In this document: positions 32,477 to 41,054 of the stretch, piece after piece
Layout: each line of letters begins with the position of its first letter
Numbering within the stretch: position 1 is the first letter of the stretch
NCBI GenBank assembly: GCA_020002185.1
Contig: CM034533.1
Coordinates: forward strand, 51,243,081 to 51,307,080
DNA length: 64,000 nucleotides
Source: Paraescarpia echinospica
Taxonomy: Eukaryota > Annelida > Polychaeta > Sabellida > Siboglinidae
Direction of reading: 5' to 3'
The notes under the pieces: generated by a model
Databases searched by the model: none
What the model was told of the DNA's origin: nothing
Seen by the model: the letters and a program-made list of their open reading frames with translations, nothing else
Program-made: the position numbers and the translations under genes

Positions 32477-33376
32477 TTAAAACAATTTCGATTTACAACG
32501 TCTGAAGTGAAGCGTCGTCGCCACCTTCCCCTGCTCGAATGGTATTGGTTGGCCGTGATCGTCTCATATATCGACTTCGACCTCGTCGAATTGATTCCGC
32601 ATCAGTTTAACGTATTGCACGCGAACGAACGATTCCGAAATGACGTCACCGTTCTCGCCGCGGACGGCGATGTTTCGAAGGAGCGGCGCGAACACGTCAC
32701 CGACGACGCGCGGTTCCACGAGATCCGTGTACACGTACAGACTCTCGATGCCCGCCGACATGTTCACCGTATCCCGACCTTCGTACTCGAACGTGTACGC
32801 GGCGGGCGACGTGCTGATGAAGGGTCTCGGCGGCGACGCGGTAGCGAACGCGGACGAACTCATGATCGTGTTGCTATGGAAACCTAGCACGTGCCTCAGA
32901 CGGCTCGTATGAGGTATGATAAATTCGACACCCGCCGACAAACGTAGCGTAAAGCGGTTAGAGACGGCGCAGTATTCTAGCACGGCCTTGGCCGTGCTGG
33001 TGTGTAATTTCTCTAGCGCCTCGTTGATCCTGTTGCACAACGTATAAACGTTGTTGTAGAAACCGTGAGGAATCTTCGTCTGACGATATATCAGCACGGT
33101 CGTGCCGTCTTCGTCTATCTGCGTGTAAACGTCCCGTTCGCCCGCCGCGCAAGTCAGAAAGAAGTAGGCGTCCTTCTTTCTCACGTTGTACCACGTGTGC
33201 GGATACTGTACCGACACGGCGCCGCATTCCCACTCCCCCGACAGGTCGAAACGTCGCGGCAACGTCGTGACGTAGTGCGTCAACGTATTTTCGGGGTGAC
33301 GTTTCATAGACGCGTTGCTCGGCAGCGTCAGGTAAAAATCAGACGAGACCGCCATCGCGTTGTCGTCGACCGACAC
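32477..33376 (-). pseudogene. Penton / minor capsid protein, premature stop near the end, copy B
   Basis: Begins at 33376 and runs to a TGA at 32564-32566, where copy A has AGA (after EVEVDI). The remaining frame to 32477 still encodes the conserved C-terminal block ending LHFRR-type. The truncated product would lack about 28 residues. Otherwise typical: SDFYLTLPSNASMKRHPENT, GEWECGAVSVQYPHTWYNV and IPHGFYNNVYTLCNRI. It has a short insertion relative to copy A around MSSSAFATASPPRPF. Confidence 0.9.
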
Positions 33377-33689
33377 TCATAGACGGACTCGGGAGCAGGT
33401 AACCGAGACAGCTGCTCAACAGCGCCGTCCACAGGTTGGAGTCACCTTGACCTTTCGTCAGATTGTATATACTAACGGCGATGACGAAGTACAGGACGAC
33501 GACCTGACAGAGGAACACGATTTCGGCCATAGGGCATTCGTTGCCGCAGATTCGCCATGGAACGGGTTCGGCGGCGGTTGCTGTTGTAGCGTCGATGGAG
33601 TCCGCGTTGCGCTCGTCGTCGACGACGGACGATTCGTCGGCGTTCGTTCGACGCTCGCCACTCGAGGTAGTTTCGTCGTCTTCGCGCAT
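33339..33689 (-). CDS. Small Polinton membrane protein, copy B
   Basis: 116 aa. Acidic Ser/Thr-rich N-terminal half, one hydrophobic helix (EIVFLCQVVVLYFVIAV), then GQGDSNLWTALLSSCLGYLL. It overlaps the penton start by 38 bases in another frame. The same design is found in copies A and C and the old relic. Confidence 0.75.
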   Translation of the reverse strand: MREDDETTSSGERRTNADESSVVDDERNADSIDATTATAAEPVPWRICGNECPMAEIVFLCQVVVLYFVIAVSIYNLTKGQGDSNLWTALLSSCLGYLLPSPSMSVGRRQRDGGLV

Positions 33690-33813
33690 CGTCGCGCCAC
33701 TGCGCCCTGTCGATGCAACAGGGACCTTTATACGGTAAGAACGAAGAGCCGTTGCATAGTCCCGCCTCGTGCAGTCGCCAGCAGCCGGTGTGACGCATCC
33801 AACGATTCATCAT
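33472..33813 (-). CDS. Cys-rich small protein, copy B
   Basis: Starts at the ATG that shares its A with the integrase stop (TGATG, 33815-33811). The conserved part is MMNRWMRHTGCWRLHEAGLC and the following PCCIDRAQWRDD. The Arg-rich remainder overlaps the small membrane protein gene, and its reality is doubtful. Confidence 0.5.
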   Translation of the reverse strand: MMNRWMRHTGCWRLHEAGLCNGSSFLPYKGPCCIDRAQWRDDARRRRNYLEWRASNERRRIVRRRRRAQRGLHRRYNSNRRRTRSMANLRQRMPYGRNRVPLSGRRPVLRHRR

Positions 33814-34946
33814 CACAGGTCCACGAGCGACTCGGCGTCGATCCAGCTGTTGAATGAGGCCGGATATCCGCTCCATTTTACGAGCGCCTCCGAACCGCCG
33901 CCACGACGTCGACGACGCCGAATAACCGCCTCCACGCGATATAGTTTGTCTTTCGGAACGACTACGCGTTGTAGTTCCTGTTCGTAGAAGGCGCCCTCTA
34001 TCGGCGTCTCGGCGTCGTCCTTGAGGCGATAAACGGGCGGTTCGGAAGGGTGCACCTCTACGACGGTGAACAGCTCCTCGCTCCAGTTAGCCATGTATCC
34101 TTTTTTGAAATGACCCCTCGTCTTGCTGGTACGTACGCGATCTCCCACGCGTAGTTTCGGTTTTCGTCGTCGTTCGACGCCGTCGCCACCGTACAGTCGT
34201 TGCCATACGGCCTCCTGATTCGTCGCGTCGACACTCGCCGGCGTCCTACCGATGCTTCGGTGGTAGGCGTTGTTGTACGATTGCACGAAATCCGGTAACG
34301 CCTCTACGTAGCGCAGCGTTTCGTGTTTCGTAAAATAGCGCCACATACTCGTCTTCAAAGTTCGATTAAACCGTTCCACGACGCTCGCTTTGGTCTCCTC
34401 GTTATGCGTCACGAAATGATGAACGCCGCGACTCTTTAGCAACGTTTGCAGGGGTCGGTTCAAAAACTCGCTCCCCTTATCGGTCTGCAGCGTGTGCGGC
34501 GTCTCGTCGTCGTCGTTCAGCAGGCGCTCGAAGGCCGCGACGAGCGACGCTCCGGACTTATTCTTCAACGGAACGCACCACGCCCGCTTCGAAAACACAT
34601 CGATCACCGTCAATAGGAATGTTATACCGTCGTTGTGCGTTTTCAGTCTAGTCAAGTCGACCAGATCGGCTTGCCACTGCTGGTTTCGACCGCCCACGAT
34701 GACGCGTCGTCGTTTGAAATGACGTCTAACCGGTTTGTGTAGGGTATAGGCGTCCTGCGACGCTAGCCACCTCTCGACGGCCGGACGTCGGAGCTTCGAC
34801 GCCCGGTGCAACGCGTCGACGCCTCCGTAACTCCCCACCCGTTTCGGATCGAAGTACGCGTTATTCAGCTCCTCGTCGTCGTCGTCGTCGACGTTTCGTT
34901 GCTGTCGAGGCTTTCGTTTTGGACGACGACTCCACCCGGACACCAT
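33813..34946 (-). CDS. INT: Integrase with C-terminal chromodomain, intact
   Basis: 377 aa and complete. Catalytic triad Asp94 (QADLVDL), Asp156 (QTDKGSEF) and Glu191 (SVVERFNRTLK), 34 residues between the last two as in rve-type integrases. The N-terminal part has SYGGVDALHRASK and DAYTLHKPVRRHF, usual in Polinton integrases. Residues 262-330 form a KLRVGDRVR / MANWSEELFTV SH3-like region, and 336-377 a chromodomain (YRVEAVIRR, ALVKWSGYPASFNSWIDAE). The enzyme inserts element ends with 6-bp staggering, and the chromodomain may steer it to marked chromatin. The only unbroken integrase in the window; the start ATG lies inside the upstream small ORF region. Confidence 0.95.
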   Translation of the reverse strand: MVSGWSRRPKRKPRQQRNVDDDDDEELNNAYFDPKRVGSYGGVDALHRASKLRRPAVERWLASQDAYTLHKPVRRHFKRRRVIVGGRNQQWQADLVDLTRLKTHNDGITFLLTVIDVFSKRAWCVPLKNKSGASLVAAFERLLNDDDETPHTLQTDKGSEFLNRPLQTLLKSRGVHHFVTHNEETKASVVERFNRTLKTSMWRYFTKHETLRYVEALPDFVQSYNNAYHRSIGRTPASVDATNQEAVWQRLYGGDGVERRRKPKLRVGDRVRTSKTRGHFKKGYMANWSEELFTVVEVHPSEPPVYRLKDDAETPIEGAFYEQELQRVVVPKDKLYRVEAVIRRRRRRGGGSEALVKWSGYPASFNSWIDAESLVDL

Positions 34947-35056
34947 GACGACGACGACGACGACGACGACGACGATGCGATTATACAGAACGCGATAAGC
35001 GCGATGATGAAACCGACGACGCCGACGATGATGATCGCTCGTCGTGACGTCGTCAT
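34865..35056 (-). CDS. Tiny overlapping membrane peptide, copy B
   Basis: 63 aa beginning MTTSRRAIIIVGVVGFIIAL, one hydrophobic helix after an Arg pair, then a Ser run and a Thr-rich tail. Its ATG overlaps the stop of the 256-aa gene (TGATG, 35058-35054), and its 3' part overlaps the integrase start. The helix is conserved in three copies while the tail is not. Confidence 0.52.
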   Translation of the reverse strand: MTTSRRAIIIVGVVGFIIALIAFCIIASSSSSSSSSSWCPGGVVVQNESLDSNETSTTTTTRS

Positions 35057-35823
35057 CACGACAACGTATCCCACTCCGTGACGTCCCACGAAACGGATCT
35101 GCGTTTAGGTTCGTCTCGCATACGACGTCTCCGCTCAGTCGGCGCTGCTGATGAACTAGACGTCGACGGTCTCGACATCCTCTCTTCTAGTAGCCGCTTC
35201 CGTCGTTGCTTCACGTACGAACGATAGCGCGGGTTGCCTACGAATTCCATAGGGATATTCATATCCTTCATGTGCAATCCGAACTCCCGCCATCCTACGG
35301 GCGCCGTCGTCTTCGATCTCGTTCGCATGAGATCGTTTACTAGATCGACCATATTACTCCCCGCGATCGCTTTACCGTCGTACACGAATTCACCGCGATC
35401 GTTCCATCGAGACAACGGATCGGCTTTCATTTTTTCGATCAGCAGTCTCGTCTTCTCTTTCAACGTTTTCGGCATACTGGCTACGATTTCGCGCTCTATC
35501 GTCTCCGACGATGGTGGCGCCGCCGCCGCCGCCGCTGCTGGCGCCACCGGTACCGCGGGTGTCTCGCCGCTGTTCACCACCGACACGCGTACCGGTTGCG
35601 CCGCTCGAGCCGCCTCTATCGTATTGTACCGACTCAGCAGTTGATTGTACGACGCTACCTTTTCTCGTTCCGATAAATCCGAACGTTCTAGAATGTCCTT
35701 CATGTCGCTGTCAAGACTACTCAGCACACGTGATCGAGGCGTGCTCGACGACTGATCGACGAGTGGCAGGAGGCTTTCCACCAATCGTGGATCGACCAAC
35801 GCCATCTTCTTCGCGTACTGCAT
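35056..35823 (-). CDS. Conserved 255-aa Polinton protein, copy B
   Basis: Intact. N-terminal KKMALVDPRLVESLL, helical SEREKVASYNQLLSRYNTIE, Ala-rich linker, then SMPKTLKEKTRLLIEKMKAD, WNDRGEFVYDGKAIAGSN, MVDLVNDLMRTRSK, VGWREFGLHMKDMN and IPMEFVGN. The C-terminal 40 residues are Ser/Arg-rich. A diverged homologue in copy D shares exactly these blocks, marking them as the conserved core. Function unknown; the position between core-like and integrase genes suggests a virion component (inference). Its ATG overlaps the preceding stop (TGATG, 35825-35821). Confidence 0.82.
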   Translation of the reverse strand: MQYAKKMALVDPRLVESLLPLVDQSSSTPRSRVLSSLDSDMKDILERSDLSEREKVASYNQLLSRYNTIEAARAAQPVRVSVVNSGETPAVPVAPAAAAAAAPPSSETIEREIVASMPKTLKEKTRLLIEKMKADPLSRWNDRGEFVYDGKAIAGSNMVDLVNDLMRTRSKTTAPVGWREFGLHMKDMNIPMEFVGNPRYRSYVKQRRKRLLEERMSRPSTSSSSAAPTERRRRMRDEPKRRSVSWDVTEWDTLS

Positions 35824-36236
35824 CAATTACCGCCGGCGCCACCGCCGAACACCTGTCTGAGCAGCGGCAAGATAACGGTACTCGCTAACGGCGCTAGCAG
35901 GGCCGTCAAAAAACCACCCGCACCCTTTTGCAAGATGACACGCTTCTGCTTACGCGTCACGTGTTTGTCGACGAGTTTACGCAGGTGATCCCGGTATTTC
36001 GACAATACGCGTTTCTGTTTCGGCGACAACTTCACGTTCCCTTTCAGAATGTTGTACGCGCAATCGCACAGACTACAAATGAGACCGGTGTCCGCGTGGG
36101 CGAGTAGCGCTTTTCGCAGAGCGATGTTCCGCCTATGTCTCTCCAACAGCTGCAGGGCGACGATGTGTCTCTTTATTTGATTCGTCGGTCCCGCCACCTT
36201 CGGTCGTCTCTTCGCTCCCGTCACGCGCCCCGTCAT
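35823..36236 (-). CDS. Conserved Polinton small protein with hydrophobic tail, copy B
   Basis: 137 aa, complete. Basic N-terminus (TGAKRRPKVAG), helix VALQLLERHRRNIALRKALL, a CSLCDCAY cysteine triplet, NILKGNVKLSPKQKRVLSKY, and the C-terminal hydrophobic GGFLTALLAPLASTVILPLL. The second half follows a pattern common to many Polinton small proteins. No biochemical function known to me. Confidence 0.8.
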   Translation of the reverse strand: MTGRVTGAKRRPKVAGPTNQIKRHIVALQLLERHRRNIALRKALLAHADTGLICSLCDCAYNILKGNVKLSPKQKRVLSKYRDHLRKLVDKHVTRKQKRVILQKGAGGFLTALLAPLASTVILPLLRQVFGGGAGGN

Positions 36237-36274
36237 AGCGACTAATAAACGTACGCCCCGTCGTCCCTCTCTTC

Positions 36275-36937
36275 TTATAGTCCGCCGACGCCGCCGCCAC
36301 CACCACCACCGCCGCCACCCTTCCGTACGTACACGTACTGAAGGTCATCGTCCGGAAATATGCACGTACGCAAACGCATGTCCTCTTCCGTTTCCTGTTT
36401 CAGATCCACTAATAGATACCCGTACGCCGACGACGTCGCGTCTTTGAAAGCCTCTATCATGTAGTTGACCTTTCCCGGGTACATCTGTTTCGCTAGGTGA
36501 CCTACTTGACCCGCGTCTCGAGGACTCTTGAATAGCACTATGTATTGAGCGTTCAGGCTGATTGTACGGTTTTCTTTCCCTTTCGGAAACATGTTCTGAC
36601 GTAATTGTACGACCGACGTATTACAATGATGACTTTTTTTAGTAAATAGTACCGTCACCCGGCTATCGGTCTCCTCCATGAGGTCGTCGAGTACTAGAAG
36701 CGTTCTCGCTTTACTGTCTAAACGTTTCGGATCCGGCAGGCCGTCTACGAACTCTATTTTCGAAGACATAGAAGCGTAGCCGCTCTGCCACTGTCCGTAA
36801 CACCACAGGATTTTTTCCGGCGGCGGATCGATCATAGTGTCGTAACGTATCAAACGCTCGACGAACGTCGTCTTACCGCATCCCGTAGGACCGGCTACTA
36901 TACACGTAAAAGGATGCTTCAACGACGGTCCGTTCAT
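36275..36937 (-). CDS. ATP: DNA packaging ATPase (FtsK/HerA, A32-like)
   Basis: 220 aa. Walker A is AGPTGCGKTTF (residues 15-25). Walker B is TLLVLDDLM (about 83-91). A NAQYIVLFKSPRD segment, typical of Polinton and adenovirus-like packaging ATPases, follows. The enzyme would translocate element DNA into capsids. The end is a glycine run and GGL then TAA; copy C reads AAA at that codon and continues to a stop overlapping the next ATG, so B may be slightly truncated. The start overlaps the NADAR 3' end by 65 bases. Confidence 0.94.
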   Translation of the reverse strand: MNGPSLKHPFTCIVAGPTGCGKTTFVERLIRYDTMIDPPPEKILWCYGQWQSGYASMSSKIEFVDGLPDPKRLDSKARTLLVLDDLMEETDSRVTVLFTKKSHHCNTSVVQLRQNMFPKGKENRTISLNAQYIVLFKSPRDAGQVGHLAKQMYPGKVNYMIEAFKDATSSAYGYLLVDLKQETEEDMRLRTCIFPDDDLQYVYVRKGGGGGGGGGGVGGL

Positions 36938-37415
36938 TTTTCACGACTGAACGACGAATACTTTTTAACGCCTTTTTATACTCATCGCGCAACTCCATCA
37001 ACAGTTTACCGAGCGTGTTCTTCCCCGGATCGCCCGCGATTCCGCTACCCCAGAAACCCTCCTTACTCGCTACCCATTCCACCAATTCGGCGTCCCCGGT
37101 CGCCAACAGTGCAGCCTTCAAATCGCTCGATCCGTCAAACTTCCTCTTCAACAACATCTTCATACATTTCACCCTAACGTCGGTCCATTTGTTTCTCATT
37201 CTCTTTAGTCGAATGTCGTAACTGCGTCGTTTCGCTGCGTAAGAGCTTAGCGAACTTTTGATTATTTCGGCGCATTCCACGTCCTCGTAGAATAGCGCTT
37301 TCCTATACTGATATGCGTGCTCGACGGATCGAAAGCCTCGACCGAACGCCGACAGTCGACGCATATACATATTCGACAAGAACGACCGCGATCCACCAAA
37401 CCTTATAGGCGACAT
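36873..37415 (-). CDS. NADAR (YbiA-like) domain protein
   Basis: 180 aa; residues 1-148 are a full NADAR/YbiA-like domain. Visible motifs: IRFGGSRSFLSNMY at the start, SVEHAYQYRKA (Glu32, His33) as the substrate-pocket signature, KRKFDGSSDLKAALLATGD, LVEW, the FWGSG turn (121-125), and GKNTLGKLLMELRDE (131-145). Family members include the bacterial riboflavin-pathway N-glycosidase YbiA, and some NADAR proteins, as I recall, remove ADP-ribose from guanine bases. In a Polinton this is unexpected cargo; clearing ADP-ribosylation from element DNA is one possible role (inference). It is the first gene inside the right TIR, followed directly by the packaging ATPase, and copy C carries it too. Confidence 0.9.
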   Translation of the reverse strand: MSPIRFGGSRSFLSNMYMRRLSAFGRGFRSVEHAYQYRKALFYEDVECAEIIKSSLSSYAAKRRSYDIRLKRMRNKWTDVRVKCMKMLLKRKFDGSSDLKAALLATGDAELVEWVASKEGFWGSGIAGDPGKNTLGKLLMELRDEYKKALKSIRRSVVKNERTVVEASFYVYSSRSYGMR

Positions 37416-37588
37416 CGTACCGACTACCGATCACCCGCTACCGCCACCGCTTATATACCACTCATAAACAGTTGCGACTAACCTTTCGATCCCTAACATT
37501 ACCGCTAGGTGGCCTCCCGAATCTACAAACGCATTACGTCAGCGTTGAGGACTACGAATGTTCCATGGTTTTAGCGTGGTTAGCGCGA
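37416..37588 (-). promoter_or_regulatory. Upstream region of the structural cluster
   Basis: 173 bp between the right TIR and the NADAR start. A TATATA-type word lies at about 37452-37457 (ACCGCTTATATACCAC on the + strand). It also contains CCGCTAGGTGGCCTCC and a remnant of the tRNA-like sequence seen in copy C (TTCGATCCCTA). It probably holds the cluster promoter. Confidence 0.4.
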
Positions 37589-37917
37589 TAAACGCATTAT
37601 TGCTTACGTCAGCGCGCTCTAGGTACGGCGTTGATCGCTAGGACTAAAATACTCTCCGCACTCACCGCTAGGTGGCATCTCTCTAGTGTACTGTCAATCA
37701 TCCAATTAGTATCAAATTACATCGCTCATCAATCACGTTTTTTATAAGTAGGTTTCCCAAACTCATTAGTGTCAACCACAAAGCCTTTGATCTTTTTTTA
37801 TGCATAGGATTAGTCTCGCATTTTTGCTGACTCAGCGGTGTGCAAAAACTCATTAGGGGTCATTAAATTCTTTTTTATAAGTAGGCTTTTGAGATCGTAC
37901 AGCCCTCACTATCTACT
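37589..37917. repeat. Right TIR, copy B
   Basis: 329 bp, complement of 20596-20924 with a handful of substitutions. The tip reads …CACTATCTACT. It carries the single CACCGCTAGGTGGCATC word. Confidence 0.93.
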
Positions 37918-38020
37918 TACGATGTATTTTCTACTTTAGAGATCACGCGCAGCCTTGAGAAAAATCGATCACATTTATGACATAGGAACATCCGATACGG
38001 ATCCTTCGGGAAAAGCGGTC
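37918..38020 (+). pseudogene. 3' piece of the ancient penton relic
   Basis: Directly outside the right tip of copy B one frame reads …LRKIDHIYDIG, then TDPSGKAVFIF. This parallels the penton end (MRNQFDEVEVDIR, IPFEQGKVVTTLHF). Same strand as the relic at 20060-20595, so copy B lies within it; about 70 penton residues are missing between the two halves. Confidence 0.55.
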
Positions 38021-38690
38021 TTCATATTCTGTGTGTGTGTGTGTGTAGTGTCAACCGCAGCATGGGCAAATTTGATACTAAGATACTAAGTGTAACGACA
38101 ATAAGTGTAAATTACAAGACAGTTCCATATGTGATGACATTATCACTGTCCACAATGTAGAACATACTAGACCTAAGCTCTTTAAAACCCGGAATCTGCG
38201 AGGTCGGTAGTTATTAACAGGCACATCGCTCAATTTGGTGTATTGTATTTGTGGACATGTACCTGCTCGTAAAATACGAATAGCAGAGAAAGATACAGAT
38301 AAAAACAACAAACCAATGCACTGAGAAGCAATCTCGCAATCAACCCGGAAATGCCAGCGTCCAATTACCCCATCATTTGTCGTTATTGATGCGTTAACAA
38401 TGGCCGCAGTCCCTGAACCTGGAACTTGGACGTTGTTTTTTTCCGTCTTCTGAGTTTGCCCCTGCCTGTTGACAGAGTGATATTATACATATGACGTAGT
38501 TATGTGTTATATGTATGTAGGACTATACAATAACTTTACAAGTTTACTAGTCTCGATTACGTTGTATAGTACATAGTTCAGGAGGAAACAACACCAACAT
38601 GCAACATTTGAAAGTAATGAAAACACCGATCACAAACAAATGAACGATGAGCAGTGTAATACTAAATGTTAGTTAGTCGCTATTTAGTAA
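38021..38690. other. Unclassified spacer between copies B and C
   Basis: Contains a short (GT)n run at 38029-38046 and no gene, repeat family or RNA I can identify. Confidence 0.6.
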
Positions 38691-38696
38691 TACCTC

Positions 38697-39038
38697 AGTA
38701 GTATAAAGGCGTGTTTCGACCTCAAACGCCTACTTATAAAAAAAAAATTTATGACCACTAAACGTTTTCGGGCACCTACTTATAAAAAAGATCAAAGGCT
38801 TTTTTTGACACTAATTAGTTTCGGGAACCTACTTATAAAAAACGTGATTGATGACCCTTGTAATTTGATACTAATTGGATGATTGATTACCCCCTAAGTA
38901 CACTAGAGATGCCACCTAGCGGTGAGTGCAGAGAGCCTTTTAGTTCGTCCCCTAGCGATCAACGTCGTACCTAGAGCGTGCTGACGTAAGCAATAATGCG
39001 TTTATCGTGCGAATATATAACCACGATAAAACCACTGT
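38697..39038. repeat. Left TIR, copy C
   Basis: 342 bp matching the complement of 45113-45454. Contains ACTTATAAAAAA words, GATGCCACCTAGCGGTGAGT and GCTGACGTAAGCAATAATGC, all shared with A/B. The outermost 40 bp have their own inverted symmetry: GGCGT…CCTCAAACGCC. Confidence 0.92.
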
Positions 39039-39193
39039 GTGCAGAATTCCCCCGTCAGCCCTATGTGAATGGCCCATTGTACCCTATGTTGACAGCAGCG
39101 ATAAGACCTGCTGCTGCTCCAGTGTACTATGACCCCTGCATGACAGCATTGCTGGCTAACGGTGAACGTTCTGGTGGAAAGATTAAAACGAAA

Positions 39194-39653
39194 CTAATGC
39201 GTTGTGCGTTTAAATACATCTAGTCGTGGGATTACAATGAAAACCAAATGCATAAATACACTAACGTTCAGTTGGTGATACTGTTCGTAGTAGGGATTAT
39301 TTATGTAGTGGATACAGGCGCGTGAAAACGTGAGTAGTGATTGAAATATGTATTGCGTGAAGTATCGGAGCATTCGTCCGCGACCAACGGGTCTCCTGGT
39401 ATCGGGGGAGTTGAAGCCATCTCGTTGGTAAAATTCAGTGGGTGGAATTGGTGTTTTCCACAATCCATTGGCCTGTTTTACCAAGAACACTTTTGCGAGG
39501 TCGGACGTGTCGTCATCATCAGAGTCGTGGTAGCTGCTAGGTGTTGGCGTGATGGGATGATTCGTAGGAGGCGTGATTGCGTGATTGGAAGGAGCGACCG
39601 TGCATGTCGGTTTAGATGATGATGATGTGGTGGTTGTAGGCAGATGGATCGGT
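39194..39653 (-). CDS. Acidic Polinton protein, exon 2, copy C
   Basis: Begins after TTTATTTCATAG and follows the same phase as A and B. The conserved core DLAKVFLVKQANGLWKTPIP and RRPVGRGRMLRYFTQ are kept in an otherwise diverged, Thr/Pro/His-rich sequence, good evidence that the core is under constraint. The usual TAA after YFTQ is TAC here, so the frame runs on to 39194. Exon 1 was not found; it lies in the deleted part. Confidence 0.6.
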
Positions 39654-39659
39654 CTATGA

Positions 39660-40020
39660 AATAAAACCACAATACATGTTTAAACAAAGGGTGGTAAAAT
39701 AAAATTAGAACCATGCATGCGTACTTACAATTGTTTAAATGATAAAATAAAATGAGAACCATGCATTGGTACTTACAATTGTATAAATGGTAAAATAAAA
39801 TGAGAACTATGCATGCAGACTTACAACTGTTTAAATGGTAAAATTAAATGAGAACTATGCATGCATGCGTACTTACAATTGTTTAAATGGTAAAATAAAA
39901 TGAGACATACATGCATGCATGAATGTGTACTTACAATTGTTTAAACGGTAAAATAAAATGAGGCATGCATGCATGCATGCATACGTACTTACAATTGTTT
40001 AAATGGTTAAATAAAATGAG
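39660..40020. repeat. ATGCATGC / TTTAAAT array, copy C
   Basis: About six units of roughly 58 bp built from GTACTTACAATTGTTTAAATGG and AAAATAAAATGAGAACTATG with ATGCATGC between them. It corresponds to the intronic array of A/B. Its inner edge is the deletion junction with the penton gene. Confidence 0.75.
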
Positions 40021-40741
40021 ACATGTTTCGAAGGAGTGGCGAGTACACGTCACCGACGACGCGCGGTTCCACGAGATCCGTGTACACGTACAGGCTCTCG
40101 ATGCCCGCCGACATATTCACCGTATCGCGACCTTCGTACTCGTACGTGTACGCGACGGGCATGGTGTCGATGACGACCGCCGGCGCGGGAACATACAAGG
40201 ACGGACTCAGGATTGTGTTGCTATGGAAACCTAGCAAGTACTTCAGACGGCTCGTATGAGGTATGATAAATTCGACACCCGGCGACATACGTAGCGTAAA
40301 TCGGTTAGAGACGGCGCAGTATTCTAGCATGGCCTTGACCTTCTTGGTGGATAATTTATCTAGTGCCTCGTTGATCCTGTTCAACAACGTATAAACGTTG
40401 TTGTAGAAACCGTGAGGAATCGTGGTCTGACGATATATCAGCACGGTCGTGCCGCGTTCGTCTACCTGCGTGTAAACACCCGGATCACCCGTCGCGCAAG
40501 TCAGGTAGAAGTAGGCGTCCTTCTTTCTCACGTTGTACCACGTGTGCGGATACTGTACCGACACCGCTCCGCATTCCCACTCCCCCGACAGGTTGAAACG
40601 TCGCGGCAACGTCGTGACGAAGCGCGTCAAAGTATTTTCGGGGTGACGCTTCATAGACGCGTTGCTCGGCAGCGTCAGGTAAAAGTCAGACGAGACCGCT
40701 ATCGTGTTGTTGTCGACGTTCGCCGCCGCCGCCACCAACAC
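40007..40741 (-). pseudogene. Penton, 3' truncated by deletion, copy C
   Basis: Open for about 240 codons through SDFYLTLPSNASMKRHPENT, GEWECGAVSVQYPHTWYNV and VVGDVYSPLLRN. Near 40022 it runs into the repeat array and stops. The missing end and all genes up to the array mark one deletion. The protein is diverged from A/B, notably around PSLYVPAPAVVIDTM. Confidence 0.88.
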
Positions 40742-41054
40742 TCATAGACGGACTCGGGAGCAGGTAAACGAGACAGCTGCTCAACAGCGCCGTCCACAGG
40801 TTGGAGTCACCTTGACCTTTCGTCAGATTGTATATACTAACGGCGATGACGAAGTACAGGACGACGACCTGACAGAGGAATACGATTTCGGCCTTAGGGC
40901 TTTCGTTGCCGCAGATTCGCCATGGAACGGGTTCGGCGGTGGTTGTGGTGGTAGCGTCGATGGAGTCCGCGTGCTCGTCGACGGAGTCCGCGTGCTTCAC
41001 GCCGGCGTTCGTTCGACGATCGCCACTCGAGGTAGTTTCGTCGTCGTCGCTCAT
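40686..41054 (-). CDS. Small Polinton membrane protein, copy C
   Basis: 122 aa with the acidic Ser/Thr-rich first half (altered and repeated around SVDEHADSIDA), helix EIVFLCQVVVLYFVIAV and the GQGDSNLWTALLSSCL block. Open reading is preserved although neighbours are broken. Confidence 0.72.
   Translation of the reverse strand: MSDDDETTSSGDRRTNAGVKHADSVDEHADSIDATTTTTAEPVPWRICGNESPKAEIVFLCQVVVLYFVIAVSIYNLTKGQGDSNLWTALLSSCLVYLLPSPSMSVGGGGGERRQQHDSGLV

Larger units (their letters stand above)
20596..37917 (-). mobile_element. Polinton/Maverick copy B, complete with both TIRs
   Basis: 17,322 bp between matching tips (AGTAGATAGTG at the left; its complement at the right). The structural gene cluster runs on the - strand from NADAR to protease, and polymerase, RPA-like and associated genes run on the + strand. 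NADAR, integrase, pVI-like protein, protease, RPA-like protein and small ORFs are open. Penton, capsid and polymerase each have a single visible lesion; the ATPase may end early in its glycine-rich tail. The 6 bases outside the two tips (AACATT and TACGAT) match at only three positions, so no target duplication is evident. Confidence 0.96.

Noticed and set aside
36914..37221. + strand frames opposite NADAR and their copy C equivalents (44214-44782)
   Set aside because: Antisense shadows of the NADAR and ATPase genes.
20590..37923. Target-site duplication for copy B
   Set aside because: AACATT and TACGAT agree at only three of six positions.
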